64,000 nucleotides of DNA from Epiperipatus broadwayi (Eukaryota; Onychophora; Udeonychophora; Euonychophora; Peripatidae): the NCBI GenBank assembly GCA_028023455.1, contig JAQFVV010000182.1, forward strand, positions 808,001 to 872,000, given 5' to 3'. The notes beneath the pieces are model-generated. The model was not told the DNA's origin, did not search any database, and saw only the letters and a program-made list of their open reading frames with translations. The translations under genes and the position numbers were made by a program. Below, one piece after another: positions 22,158 through 33,612 of the stretch; positions within the stretch are counted from its first letter, which is position 1, and each line of letters begins with the position of its first letter.

Positions 22158-24835
22158 GTACCAGTCAGATTTGTCTGTTCGTCTAACAAGAGCTAGCATC
22201 TAGGCAAAAGTACCTCGAATCCAATCATGTGCAAGATACATAAGTCAGGAACAATCATGAACTCTGCCCTCTTGCCTATTTTCCAGATCTATAACATTAC
22301 AAACAACATTTCTGATGATAACAAAGGAAATTTTATTCATACCCGTCCTGAAGCAACAGCAACAGCGGAGAAACAAGAGATTTACAGGGAATTACAATAT
22401 TATTAGGCTTCGAACTGTAACCCCAAACATAGTGAAGTAGCAAAAGTATTAGAATTATACCCTTTATAGTGTTTATTAATAAAGCTAAGGATTGGCCTAG
22501 GTCAATGAAAATCATCAAGATGTAATGCAATCTAATTAACGATGGGTGTGCATAAATAATAAGGCAAAGCAGGTTTAATAATAATTATATAGTTAATAAC
22601 TTATTAGTATTAATAAAATAATGAATAAACATATTGGAATTTAACAAAAATTGTGAACCTATTTATATATAGAGAGTCAACACTAATATAATTATGGATT
22701 TCACCTTGTTAAGGCTGATTTGTGCGTTAAAGGAGTTACATAATAAAAGAATATAAGTTAAAATTAAATGATGCTCAAATCTGCAATTGTATATTACACT
22801 TCAGACAAGGTAGATATTCAATCGATGCGGTATGCTAACAGGAGAGGTACATTTTACCATATTATATAATGCGAATGCTATGATTATTTTTATGAAAACT
22901 CATTGACCTTAAATATAGATTGAATATGATATACATCACTTTATTAAAGTTTATTTGAATTACATACAAAAATATTTATGAATCTGAATCATTTACTTCA
23001 ACAATAATTGGAGTTTAATATGTTTAAACAACATAGTTATCTAGATTTCTTTGATTCTCTTTTTACTTATTAGAAAAGATTTACTTAACATTACTCATTG
23101 GCGCACTCACACTTTCATAATGAGAGGGCGGGTAGCTTAAACAAGCTTTAAAATGACATTAACTAACTTTTAATAGAAATGAAAACATGAGATAGATTCA
23201 GAAATCATGGCATTATGTCTTACAGATTTAGAATGGGCAGATATAAAAATATTAACAAGAATCACGGTGCTGACTGAAGTAATAACGTTAGAAATGATGG
23301 AATCCATTTTAGGACGAACGCTTCATCAATATATGAAAATGTAAAATATGCCTGGTTTGCAGGACAGGTCAGCATTTTAAAGAAGAGGTGGTAACATGTA
23401 AAAATTCCATAGCCTGTTTTCCAGTATTATCCTATGCAGAGCTTACCGGCCACCTTTGACGATATCCAAGAGTCGGTACTTTCAAACTCCAATACGCCAT
23501 GAGAAGGAATTCCATTTATCTGGGTTTGATGTTTGATAAAGCAAAAGAAGGAAATTTCATAACATTATGTAAGTACAGCAATGCTAAATAACTAAATCAG
23601 GTTCTTAATCACACTGATATATGAATTAAAGCCCTTATAATTTAATAGGAACTAGCATAATGAAATGACATAAATTAATCCCTCTCGAAGTGTATGTAAA
23701 TGACATTTAAGATTCGTTAGAATGTCACATATAAAAAGGAAAGATTATTGTTCCCTTCATTAAATAAATATTAATACGCCAACCAGCAATTACTTTTATA
23801 AAAGACCATCAGGTCAAAATGGCGTGATAATCAAATGATTAAAAATATAAGAAAACACATAATAAAGGTAGGTCAATAAATTTACTTTATACTAAAATTT
23901 GAAAATAAAATCAATAGCATCAAATATGGCATTAACGAAACATATAAATGTAGCAGTGAATAAGCTGCCACTAAGCAAATAGGGTAATTCAAAATATTTT
24001 CAATCAAGCGAACCTTTAATTACATAAGAAAACTTACATTTAAGATAAGATATCCCATAATTTCAAGGATAGTTATTAACAAAATTTAGTATCGGTTTGC
24101 TGGATTGAACTGTTAGCATATCATATTAAACAACATAAAATTTATAAAATAAAAGTGTGCCACATTTAAAATATTAGAAAGAAGAAAATGTGAAACCCAT
24201 AGAAAAATACAGATAAAGTTTTAGATTCGTGCATTATCTTTTAGAACAGAGAGAGAGAAAATCACTACATCCTAGAACATCTACAATTAATATTACATTA
24301 TTTTGATAAAAAAAAAGGAATTTTACAAATAAGTTAGATTTTTGAGAATGAAAGTTTTAAAGAGTTCATATTAGCGGCAAGCTTGTAATTTACCTTCCAA
24401 ATCTTGATGTCTTCACGTACGTCTGGATTTGAATGTATAGAATTATAAATGAAGAGAACACGGTTAAGCAAGGCAAAGTTCTGACAAATAATGGTTGGCA
24501 TCTTGAGGTAATTATGATAGCATTTAAATTAAGCAGTCCATAAGTTGAGATGGCAGGTTAACATAGCAGAGTGGAAATGATTTGGAGAAGGACGGGGAAG
24601 CAAATTTGGTCCCTCTACTCTGGAGTCATATATTCAAAAATTAAACGGATGTGGGTCCATTCTGCAAAGCTATAAAGATGGCATATCAAGAAGACTTAGC
24701 CTAAAATTTCAGCTCTATTTATACTCGTGAAAACCTTCTAGAATGTTCTCTGTTTTCGGTTGAGATGGCCCGGATGTCTATTATGTGGCTGAAATACACC
24801 TATTGTCTAATTTTAACGATGACGCAACAAGTACC
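22158..24835 (-). mobile_element. Solo or partial LTR related to element A (reverse)
   Basis: On the minus strand the end reads like that of the element A LTR. Shared blocks include GAATAAAATTTC, ATGTTATAGAT/TTT, CAGAGTTCATGATTG-like text, AGGTACTTTTGC and the terminal CTGACTGGTACA. Upstream the match fades, but ATGCAGAGC and a TATA region recur in the same order. The outer end is inferred at a TGTTGCGTCATCG near 24835. No internal coding region is attached, so it is probably a solo LTR. It abuts an (AT)n tract at 22142-22157. Confidence 0.6.
24716..24723 (-). promoter_or_regulatory. TATA box in the reversed LTR
   Basis: TATAAATA reads on the minus strand, followed by GAGCTGAAATTTTAGG. The corresponding place in the element A 3' LTR reads GTATAGGAGGAGCAGAAG. 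It probably marks the U3/R border. Confidence 0.45.
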
Positions 24836-27800
24836 CGAGAGTATTGTTTGAATCTATTTCTAAAATGGAAATAGATTCAAAAGATATAATTTCCATTAAC
24901 ATTTAGTTTGCTATGGGATTTTAACTTAATAATTATTTTTTTAAAACAAATCTTAAAATATTCTTTTATTTATAAATTTACGCTTCCGAGTTATTTTAAT
25001 TACTCTCTAGAACTTTCTTTAGTATTGCATCAGAAAATAAAATACATGAACTAAAATAAAATATACATAACTATAAAATAAATATACATATTTAATTACG
25101 GAAAACACATTTCAAATAATATCGCACGCACATACATAACTATTAAATGGGCATGGAAATTTAAATATTTCAAGCTTAAAATTATTAAATATTTTTTTAA
25201 ACTAATAATGCTTAGTTTATAACTATAACAAAAATAATAACGGAGGGTTTTAAAACTTGTATGTGCGTCCTTTTCACTCTCTAGTGATTTAACACATATA
25301 TAGATGAGTTTAAACCTCTGATTCAAGGTTTTGAATCACCAGACAGTGAAGCAAAAATATGTGTAATATATTTTCCGCTTCAATATATATATATATATAT
25401 ATATGCAATGTCTTTTTTATTTTGTTTTCATGATAAAAAAAGTATATGTAAATATTTAAATCCTGTGAGCCACATACAAACAAAAAACATGTAAATATTT
25501 TGTTTCTATTAGTTCATCCTATATTTATATTTTGTTCTATATCTGATTTATTTCCATGTGGACAAAGAAACAACTCCAACCAAATTTGATAAAATAAAAA
25601 AAGTCCTTTGAAAGATATTTATAATATTTTCTCCTTTTTTCTTTCTTTATCCCTTCCTTTTCTAATTGAACAACTTATAACAATCATACCAATTGTTTAG
25701 AGAAAATTACAAAATACATACTATATAATTTTCCACTAAAAATCGAGATAAATTAATATGTAATTATAAAATAAGAGAGGATATAAAATATAAAGAAAGA
25801 ATTGTATATAACAAATTAATTGTGCATTATGTTCACTATGGAAATACAGACCACAGTTAGATGAAAGAACAGTGCAATTAATAGATGATAAATTTGCATT
25901 ACAGTTATATATTTATTATTTAAAATAGGGATATAAAATAGAATGCAAAAGAAATATAAACTTTTAAACTACATTAAAAGATCTAATAGAAAGAAATATA
26001 CAAAACTAATTATATATACTACAATAAACATAACTGTATGAATATATTTAAAACATCAATTAATTTAACTAACAATTATCTAATTAAAAATAAGTAAAAA
26101 ATTCTCTGTGTATTTTGTATGGTTGTTATAACTTGTTTGATTGGGGAGAATTGAAAGGGGAAGAGAAAAAGAAAAAAAAATCTATGTTATATATGTAAGA
26201 ATATGAATTTATTATTATTGTTTCTATTTAATTTTATATATAAAATAGATAGAATTTGATTTTTATGCAATGTAAATTGAAGTTTTAACATAGTTTACAT
26301 CATATTAATAAGATCAAAAAATGTTTGCTGGAAAAAGATTTTCTGTATTATTTTTATAATATATACAGTATACAATTATTGCTCTTGTATAATGATATTT
26401 TATTTTATATTATATTATGTGATTTATTCAAATAAATTTAAAAATCAGTATAATGGTGGATTAAATTTCCATTTTTGATGATAGTATAAATTTTCTAATC
26501 ATTATGACTCATTCACTAAACATACATTGCATTATGTAAATTTATTTTTAAGGGTGACTGTATCATTATCATTTCATACCATGTGACTTTACTAATATTT
26601 CTGTTATGTAAATTGATGTTTCACTATAGAAGCAACTCTCTCCATACAATAATGGAAGCTATTGAAATCAATAAATACTAGGTCTGTGCAAGGAAAGGCA
26701 AGTGTAGTCCTATGATACTTTGGTTAAAAAATCTGATCTCCTAATATCTATGCTTTATCAACTACTGACCACTAAGCATGTTTCCATTACATAAATTGTC
26801 TGCCAACAATCTTTGATCACATGTTTTCATTACAATGAATTATTTAATCTTATCTTTTCCTTTTTTGCATTGCTTTAATTAATTAATTAATCCGTTTTTA
26901 TAAAAAAAAATATTTTTTGTACAATGTTTTCATACTAATGTCATTTACATTAAATATTTATTTAACATTTAGAAATATAGGGATTGAAAAGTATACTTTA
27001 ATTTTTTTTCAAACATTATTAATGTGAGTCAATACATTTACAATATAATTGTATAAATATAGGATTTTATCAAAATAAAAAATAATACTCTGTTCTGAAA
27101 TGAATTGAACAATTCATTTTCCAATCTTTTTGCACAGCTAGTGAAACACTTCAACCATCTATTAATGTTATAATGTTATTTAACTAAATAAATAACTCCT
27201 TTTTTAAAACTAGGTGATAATTTAATGTTGAATCACATCACTACTTTTAACTAAGTAATTATTATGTATCCTGTAATGGCTAGCAATAAAAGATTTTCTA
27301 ATATTTTAAGCAGTAAAAACTGTATGCGTTAATTGATAATGCTATTATAAATTAAAAAATTTCTGATAATTTATGCCATGATTCATGAAACTTAACCTCC
27401 AAGGTCCACTATTTTACCACTGCACTAAAGTAGACATAGCATAGTAGCCACTAATTATGAAGACTACATTGTTATTGTTTGTAGTAACATTTAAACATAT
27501 ATTTAAGTTACATATATGCTTTAATAATAAAAATAATAAATACTGCTTAGTTAAAAAAATATTTTTATATTATGATTATAAAGATATTTCTAGCATATTT
27601 TTAATACGATATTGTAACTTTACTGGTCTTCAGACGGAAAAACTTTTAAATTATATTACTTAAATCTAATTCTGCTAATATTTCATTTTCTATAGATGTT
27701 GTTGATAAATTAAATAATCTCTCTTGAGATATTAAGAATCTTCAATATTTTTTTTACCTTCAATTTTGAAAAACTTCATTTGATTGTAGTAATGTAAAAT

Positions 27801-28510
27801 ATATTCATAACTAAATTAATAGTATTATTTAGAAGAAAAAAAAAACTGTTTTGTACATCGGATGTGCATACTAATGAAGGAGAATTATCAGATGCCTCAC
27901 GCTATTATGCTTACATTATTATAAAAGAAAAAGAACTATAAAATCTTACATTTTTAATTTCCTAATTTTAAATTTTAACTAAATACAATACACTTAATTC
28001 CTTTAAGCATATACAATGTGGTGTTTTAAAGTATCCTTTTAAATTACAAATACTGGTGATATTTTTTAAAAATAAATATGTCTGACATACATCTTAATAG
28101 GATAAGAAACTTCATTATTATGTGGTATGTTCTAGAAATAAAAACTTATTACTAATATTGGTAGAATAATTACTAACATGAGATACATAGAGTAGTTATC
28201 ATGACAAACTAGCAAGAATTGTCATAGCTCTTTTTTTTTGATCATATGACATTCTGCCTTGAGTTTATAACATTATTTATTTAGCATATGGATTTGTTTT
28301 TTGTTTGAACAGTAAAAGGTGAACCATTTACTAACAATAGATAGATTTTTTTAATTAATCAAGTCTTTATTGTATTCTCTGATTGTGTATGTTTGATCAA
28401 GAATCAAATGTGTTTAATTCCACTTCTAAAGCGCATAAACATAATGACTGAATAGTTCTGAACTTGCTTATGAGACTTCTATAATAAATACAGCTGCCTT
28501 TATTGTTGGA
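24836..28510. other. AT-rich spacer
   Basis: No gene, RNA or mobile element was recognised. An (AT)n run lies at 25383-25404 and a short TTAATTAA run near 26878. The open frames present are low-complexity and typical of the composition. Confidence 0.5.
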
Positions 28511-28566
28511 TTTGAAAAAAAAAACCTCATATCTGAGGTTTGAAAAAAAAAACCTCATATCTGAGG
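28511..28566. repeat. Tandem 28-bp hairpin unit, two copies
   Basis: Two exact adjacent copies of a unit with TTTG, an A10 run and CCTCATATCTGAGG. The last part is a 5-bp inverted repeat around TATC, so the transcript would form two small hairpins in series. Confidence 0.85.
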
Positions 28567-29224
28567 TCTGGAAAAAAGCTTATTTTTTCTCATCATTATT
28601 CTTTATTAGTTTGAAGTTTTTTGATTCAATATCCAGAAAGATTTGATTTAATACATATCTTAAAAAATGAAATTATGTTCCAATTTAATAGCAAATCCAT
28701 TCTAAAGTAAAATATATGCACTTATTTTATACTTATATGACTGTTGAACACTTATTTGTCTATGTAATAAATAACTGCAATGGGACAATCACCCATCAAA
28801 AATCAATCTATAATAAAGATCTTATCAAAATATGAGTTAATCATCAATACTATTTCAAGCTATCATAGAATTTGCTAAGAAGAGGAGTATGGTATTAGTT
28901 TGTTTCTTTAAAAAAAAAACTTATTGTTAGTTTTTTTTTTCCTATTCTTCTTTATGTTAAGATAAAAAAGTATTACTAAAATATAAAGATGTAATCCCTA
29001 AATGATGTTAAATTTAAAAATTTAAGCTATAAAAGTTATTTGCAAGCAAAGTGTCACTGGGAATTAAAATTTTTAATTACAATTTAGTCAATTATTTTTT
29101 TTTTAAGTGTGATTTTAATAGTGATGGATTTTGAAAATATGAATTTCTGGTAGAAAGAGGATAGGAGACTACATATATAACAAGAATTATAGAAAAAAAT
29201 CTAAATTCAGTTAAGCTTTAAGTA
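28567..29224. other. AT-rich spacer before a LINE fragment
   Basis: Nothing recognisable except homopolymer runs. The last ~60 bp may be decayed LINE sequence. Confidence 0.45.
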
Positions 29225-29803
29225 TCTGTAAAATATTCCATTCAGATTAATACTACAGATGGAAACATAATGATGATATTGATCATAAAATTAAACTTTT
29301 TGGTAGAAATAACTTAATATTAAAAGGAAATATGGCTGTGTGTTTGAAAAGGAAAGTTTTCAATAAATGTGTTTTATCAATTTTTACTTATGGATCTGAG
29401 ACTTGGATAGTTAACAAAAGAAAAATATAGACTTCAGACCCTCAAAAAAATATGGAGAGATGTATGTTAGGAGTAACAAAAAGACATCAAAAATGAAATA
29501 CATGGATGAGAGTACAAACAGGTGTTACAGACATAAGTGAAAGAAGTAAAAGACTGAAGTGGAGTTGGTGTGAACATATTGCTAGAAAATACAATAGTAT
29601 ATGGATAGTTGAAATCTTATTAAACTGGATTCCAAGAGATTGTAAAAGACCTAGAACGAGACCACATGTAAGATGAATGAATGAAATAAGAAAGTCTGCA
29701 GGGAAGATGTAAAAAGGAGAGGCTAGAGATTGGAAAAGATGGATTGAACTTGGAGTTACCATCCTGCAGTGGATCAATAATGTTTGAAAATGATGATGAT
29801 GAT
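29225..29803 (+). pseudogene. RTE-type LINE, 3' fragment
   Basis: Broken frames encode the RTE region after the RT palm: TTDGN, a LILKGNMAVCLKRKVFNKCV block, then LTYGSETW-like residues. The conserved C-terminal part with MERCMLGV, LKWSWCEHIARK, KRPR and W-rKRWIELG-V follows. The end, CCTGCAGTGGATCAATAATG, runs into (ATG)n at 29789-29803 and then (TG)n. A short microsatellite tail is typical of the RTE clade. The same 3' end occurs reversed at 50790 and 55522. Multiple frameshifts and stops show that it is dead. Confidence 0.8.
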
Positions 29804-31570
29804 AGTGTGTGTGTGTGTGTGTATTTTTGTTAGTCTGTGTCGTTAATTATGTATATATATGGCAGACTGATTTCTCTTTTTCAATGTAATAAGCTTTCAT
29901 CAATTAGTAAAAAATAAGATTATGGGGAAAAAAAACAAGAAATAAATTTTCTAAGATAAAAATGCTTATTCATTTTACAAATGATTTTAAAAAACAAATA
30001 AACATTAGTTTTAATTGTTAACTAGAAGTGAGAGGCGGAGCTTACTCACATCATTAGCATCTTGGCGGCTTTAGAAACAAATTATTTTAAATCGTATTTC
30101 GTTATCAAGCCAATTTAATATATTTTAAAAAATTATTTTATACTATGAGATGTTCATACAAAAATAAAAGCAATAGTTTAAAAATATAGAATACTACCAA
30201 TATAACAAAATGTATAGTTAACTTGTTATTAGGAAATAATCGAAGCCATAATAAGCGCGACTATTATATATTTAATTTAAAACTAGGTATTTCAATCAGC
30301 ATACAAAAGTCATTGTAGATAATGAGTTGACAAATTTAAGTGATATAGCTGTTCTAATGAAATATATCCTACGAATGAAAAAAAAAATTAATTGAACAGA
30401 TATACTACTGATAGGAGACTACATAGGGTGTGAGAACTAATTTTTTATTTTGGAATTTTTAGATATATCATCGAGAGACTAATGATATTAAAAATTATTA
30501 TGTATAATAGTACATTCGCTGAAAGTAAGACGTAACTAGAAAATAAGATCTAGTATGACTTTTCAAAATGCTCATTATATAAACCCTGTTCAAATATAAG
30601 TTCTAATTAAGCTTGTCAGCCAGATAGATGACTTTTGTTTGTCCGTTGAAACACATGATGGAAGTATTGAATTATAAAAGTAATGAATGTATAAATAATC
30701 AATATTATTGGCATTGATGCTTTGAATAAGTGGCAATATAAATTATATGGTATATATGTATTTTACCATTGATCATTTTTGACAAACATAATTTTACCTG
30801 TATAGAGAAACAATTTTCTCTCAGCCAAATCTTGGACTATATGAATGATTTAACAAACTTTTAAAATTTTATCTATCACAATCCAGTATATCAGACAATT
30901 TTTTATATTTAATACTTAGATTTAGAATGCTTGATTTAGTTTTAAAGTTTCACCATAGTAGTTTTTGAATATTCAAGATAAAAGAAAAATCATTTTAATT
31001 TCTTAAATATTTTTTTCTTTCTAAAAGACTTTAAATAATGAAAGTGATTTTAATAGTCAAAGTTTAACTTAAACAATCACTCTTTCTCCTAAAGAAAGGT
31101 TTTTAAAAGCAAGCAGGGTTTTTTGAGTAATTTGGAAAGTAATTTAAAAAGGGTTTAGAATGTGTGCACTTGATAATGAATGGTCATGGTTGTGTCATAT
31201 ATGAATCTTTGTAATTCAGTATGCCATGTGTTGTAATGGATGTACTTAATGTGCACCTGTGAAATATAGAAACATTTTCTGAATTTTTGTGCCTGCATTT
31301 TTTTTTTTTTTTGCTGCTTTTGTATGGACAAATCATTCTTAACTATAATCATTTTTGTTACCAGTCCTGTTTCATAAGTTTTCAATTAATACTTAATTTA
31401 ATGATAAATTGGAATAATATTTTGATATCCAGATAAGTTGAGTGTAAAAAGAATGAGCTATTGTTGTGAGTACAAAAGAGGAATTGTGGAGGGCTCCCAG
31501 GATAATAATCTTATAGCTTTCTATAAAGATAAGTACTTAATAATATACATTTTTGTACTTGAATAAATGT
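29804..31570. other. (TG)n and AT-rich spacer
   Basis: (TG)n occupies 29804-29822. The patch at 30030-30065 (GTGAGAGGCGGAGCTTACTC) is GC-richer but unclassified. Nothing else is recognised. Confidence 0.45.
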
Positions 31571-32010
31571 ACATTTTTGTGGATTATCTTAATAATCTCC
31601 TTACTTCCTCTTTCTTTTTTACTCTTCATATAAATAATGACCCCCAAGATTAATTTTGTGCTGAACCAGCACTCATCAGTTGGTCCAGTTCACCAAATCT
31701 CATATATATGTTTATTACATGAAAAGTATTTATCTATGGTGAATTGTCACATTTTTATTCAAATCACCAAATTTGTTTCACTCACAACCTCGACTTCATA
31801 CATTTTTGATAAACCTAACTACGTTTATCACTAATCATTTATTAAACTAGAGTTTTTTTCTAGCACAGATATAAACTTTAATCCAAATTAATGATTATTA
31901 TATCTGATATTTTACATACACCCACACATACATGGCTTTCACCTTCCTTCTCATATGTGTATTACCTTATCAATTATTTTAATAATCTCCATACTTCCCG
32001 TGCATGAAAA
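31571..32010 (-). repeat. Ribozyme-bearing repeat, family 2, ~1.1 tandem units
   Basis: AATAATCTCC followed by a TACTTCC block occurs at 31591 and again at 31981, a 390-bp period. Between them lie the hammerhead-like core (31639-31688, minus) and the hairpin block CTAGCACAGATATAAACT at 31859. The window-end copy (63655-64000) carries the same blocks in the opposite overall orientation and with the unit cut at another point. The locus is therefore a head-to-tail partial dimer. Confidence 0.7.
31639..31688 (-). ncRNA. Hammerhead-ribozyme-like motif, family 2
   Basis: On the minus strand: CTGATGA (31679-31673), then a perfect 5-bp stem II GTGCT/AGCAC around loop GGTTC. AAAA stands where GAAA is expected (31657-31654). 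A tiny stem III follows (AT, TA, AT), with the cleavage-site C at 31648. Stem I pairs CCAA (31683-31680) with TTGG (31647-31644), then GA/TC beyond a G bulge. Loss of the conserved G predicts weak or no cleavage; the architecture is otherwise complete. Confidence 0.6.
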
Positions 32011-32022
32011 AATTAAGATATC

Positions 32023-32055
32023 CCCTGAAAATAAGCCCTACAGTTATTTTCAGGG
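32023..32055. repeat. Perfect 12-bp-stem hairpin
   Basis: CCCTGAAAATAA and TTATTTTCAGGG are separated by 9 bp (GCCCTACAG). It is probably a terminus of a small DNA element, but no second end was found. Confidence 0.6.
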
Positions 32056-33092
32056 AAATATGATACTTATGGTTACTTTATTAATTTTTATTGTTATGTT
32101 GTGCAATAATTAGCTTATATCTTAGCAGCAGAATTAGCCACCTGGAGTTAAATATAGCTAAATAAAGCATGAAATGAGATTTGTAATATCTATGCAAACC
32201 AAATTCTGAAAACAAATACATTTCATGTACTACATACTGGTGTTTTAATCCATCATTTTGTTTTCTAAACAGCCTATTTTTCAGTATGTTTTTGTCCTGA
32301 AAGATTTTAACATCTTGCATATTTGTTTAAAATGAATATGAGATCATCTTTATATCATAAGTGGAATTTCTCTCTTATAAAAATCACACTGATAAGTCTG
32401 TTACTATTCATTTATTTCACATAGCCAATCAATGCAAAATATTATTTTACAATAATAGATTCTTTAATATCATATATTGCAAGTAGTTATACATTTTTAA
32501 ATGTTTGTGATTTTTAAATTTATTTTTTTCTAATATCTTTATGATAAGTTGATTGGAAGTCAAGGAATCACTTCCATACAATAAATTGAGTAAAATAACA
32601 TCTTTATATCCTAATAATTTAAATGCAACCATTACATCAATGTGATAAAATACTTCAAGTTTCAAATTTTTAAATGCAGCACAAGTACATTGCAAGCCCA
32701 TTTCTTATAGTAATCCAATCATGGAATTTCAATAATATTAAATTTGGAGTTAACATTTATAATTACTTCATAATCAATCAACATCTTATCTGAAACTACA
32801 TCAACCAATACATATTATCAAGCAATCATCATTAATTGCAATTTGTTTGTGGTTTCGCTATTTTTTAAATCAATATAAAATAAGCATACGAATAACATCT
32901 GGTTAAGTATAGAGGTAGACTATGGGCTCAATGTCTATGAATTATAGCTCCAGCTTGTCACCATTACTCCCTAAACTTCTTATAAACACCCAAGCAACAA
33001 ACCAATCATTTTTTGTAAACAAACCCCTTCATAATTTGACTGCATCACAATAATCTAATGTCAATTAAAACAATCTAAACTGAGTTATATGA
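32056..33092. other. AT-rich spacer with a doubtful SINE relic
   Basis: No gene is present. GTATAGAGGTAGACTATGGG at ~32907 and the CTTCTTATAAACACCC text that follows resemble the SINE relic at 33093-33190, but the match is loose. Confidence 0.35.
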
Positions 33093-33165
33093 GAAGATAA
33101 CATAATGGTAGACTGTCAGACTTTGGAATGTGTGTACTTAGGAACAATTCTGATGCTGGCATTTC
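33093..33165 (+). repeat. tRNA-like SINE relic
   Basis: An A-box-like ATGGTAGACTGTC (33105-33117), an anticodon-loop-like GACTTTGGAATG and a weak B box GGAACAATTCT (33141-33151) lie in tRNA order and spacing. The anticodon region looks like Gln (TTG). The sequence is too degenerate for a functional tRNA. Confidence 0.45.
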
Positions 33166-33612
33166 CAGTGCTCAAACTTTTTATAAATCATCAAATAATA
33201 AAGTTAGTTGAATATACTGCAGAAAGGAGTTTTCTGTTAACTGAAGACTTTTTGATTCTTTTTTGAGACCATAAAGTAAATGAGCAGGGAAAATTCCTAA
33301 AGTCCAATCTAGAAGTTCTTGTCATAAAACTTATTACTATGTGATTAGTCATATAGTAAGCAAATATGGATGGGCTGATCACCAACATGCAACAACCAGC
33401 AAGATAATCTATTGGCTTTGTATCACTGAGTTTAAGAAACACCATTATCTTTCTTCTCAGTTCTCTTGAATGCACTTTTTAAATAGATATTTATAATCTT
33501 GAGATCTTATTACCATGAGGCTCTTTTACCAGCCAAGGCAGTGATTGCCATCTGAAGGCAGAGGATGCTAAGAATTCTCTATTTGTAAATACAAGTTATC
33601 ATTTAATGACAA
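33166..33612. other. Spacer preceding an RTE fragment
   Basis: The composition is slightly richer in GC. A 94-codon minus-strand frame (33191-33475) has no recognisable similarity. It could include the 5' untranslated part of the following LINE. Confidence 0.35.

Noticed and set aside
29804-29822. (TG)n as a separate regulatory element
   Set aside because: It directly continues the microsatellite tail of the RTE insertion and needs no other explanation.
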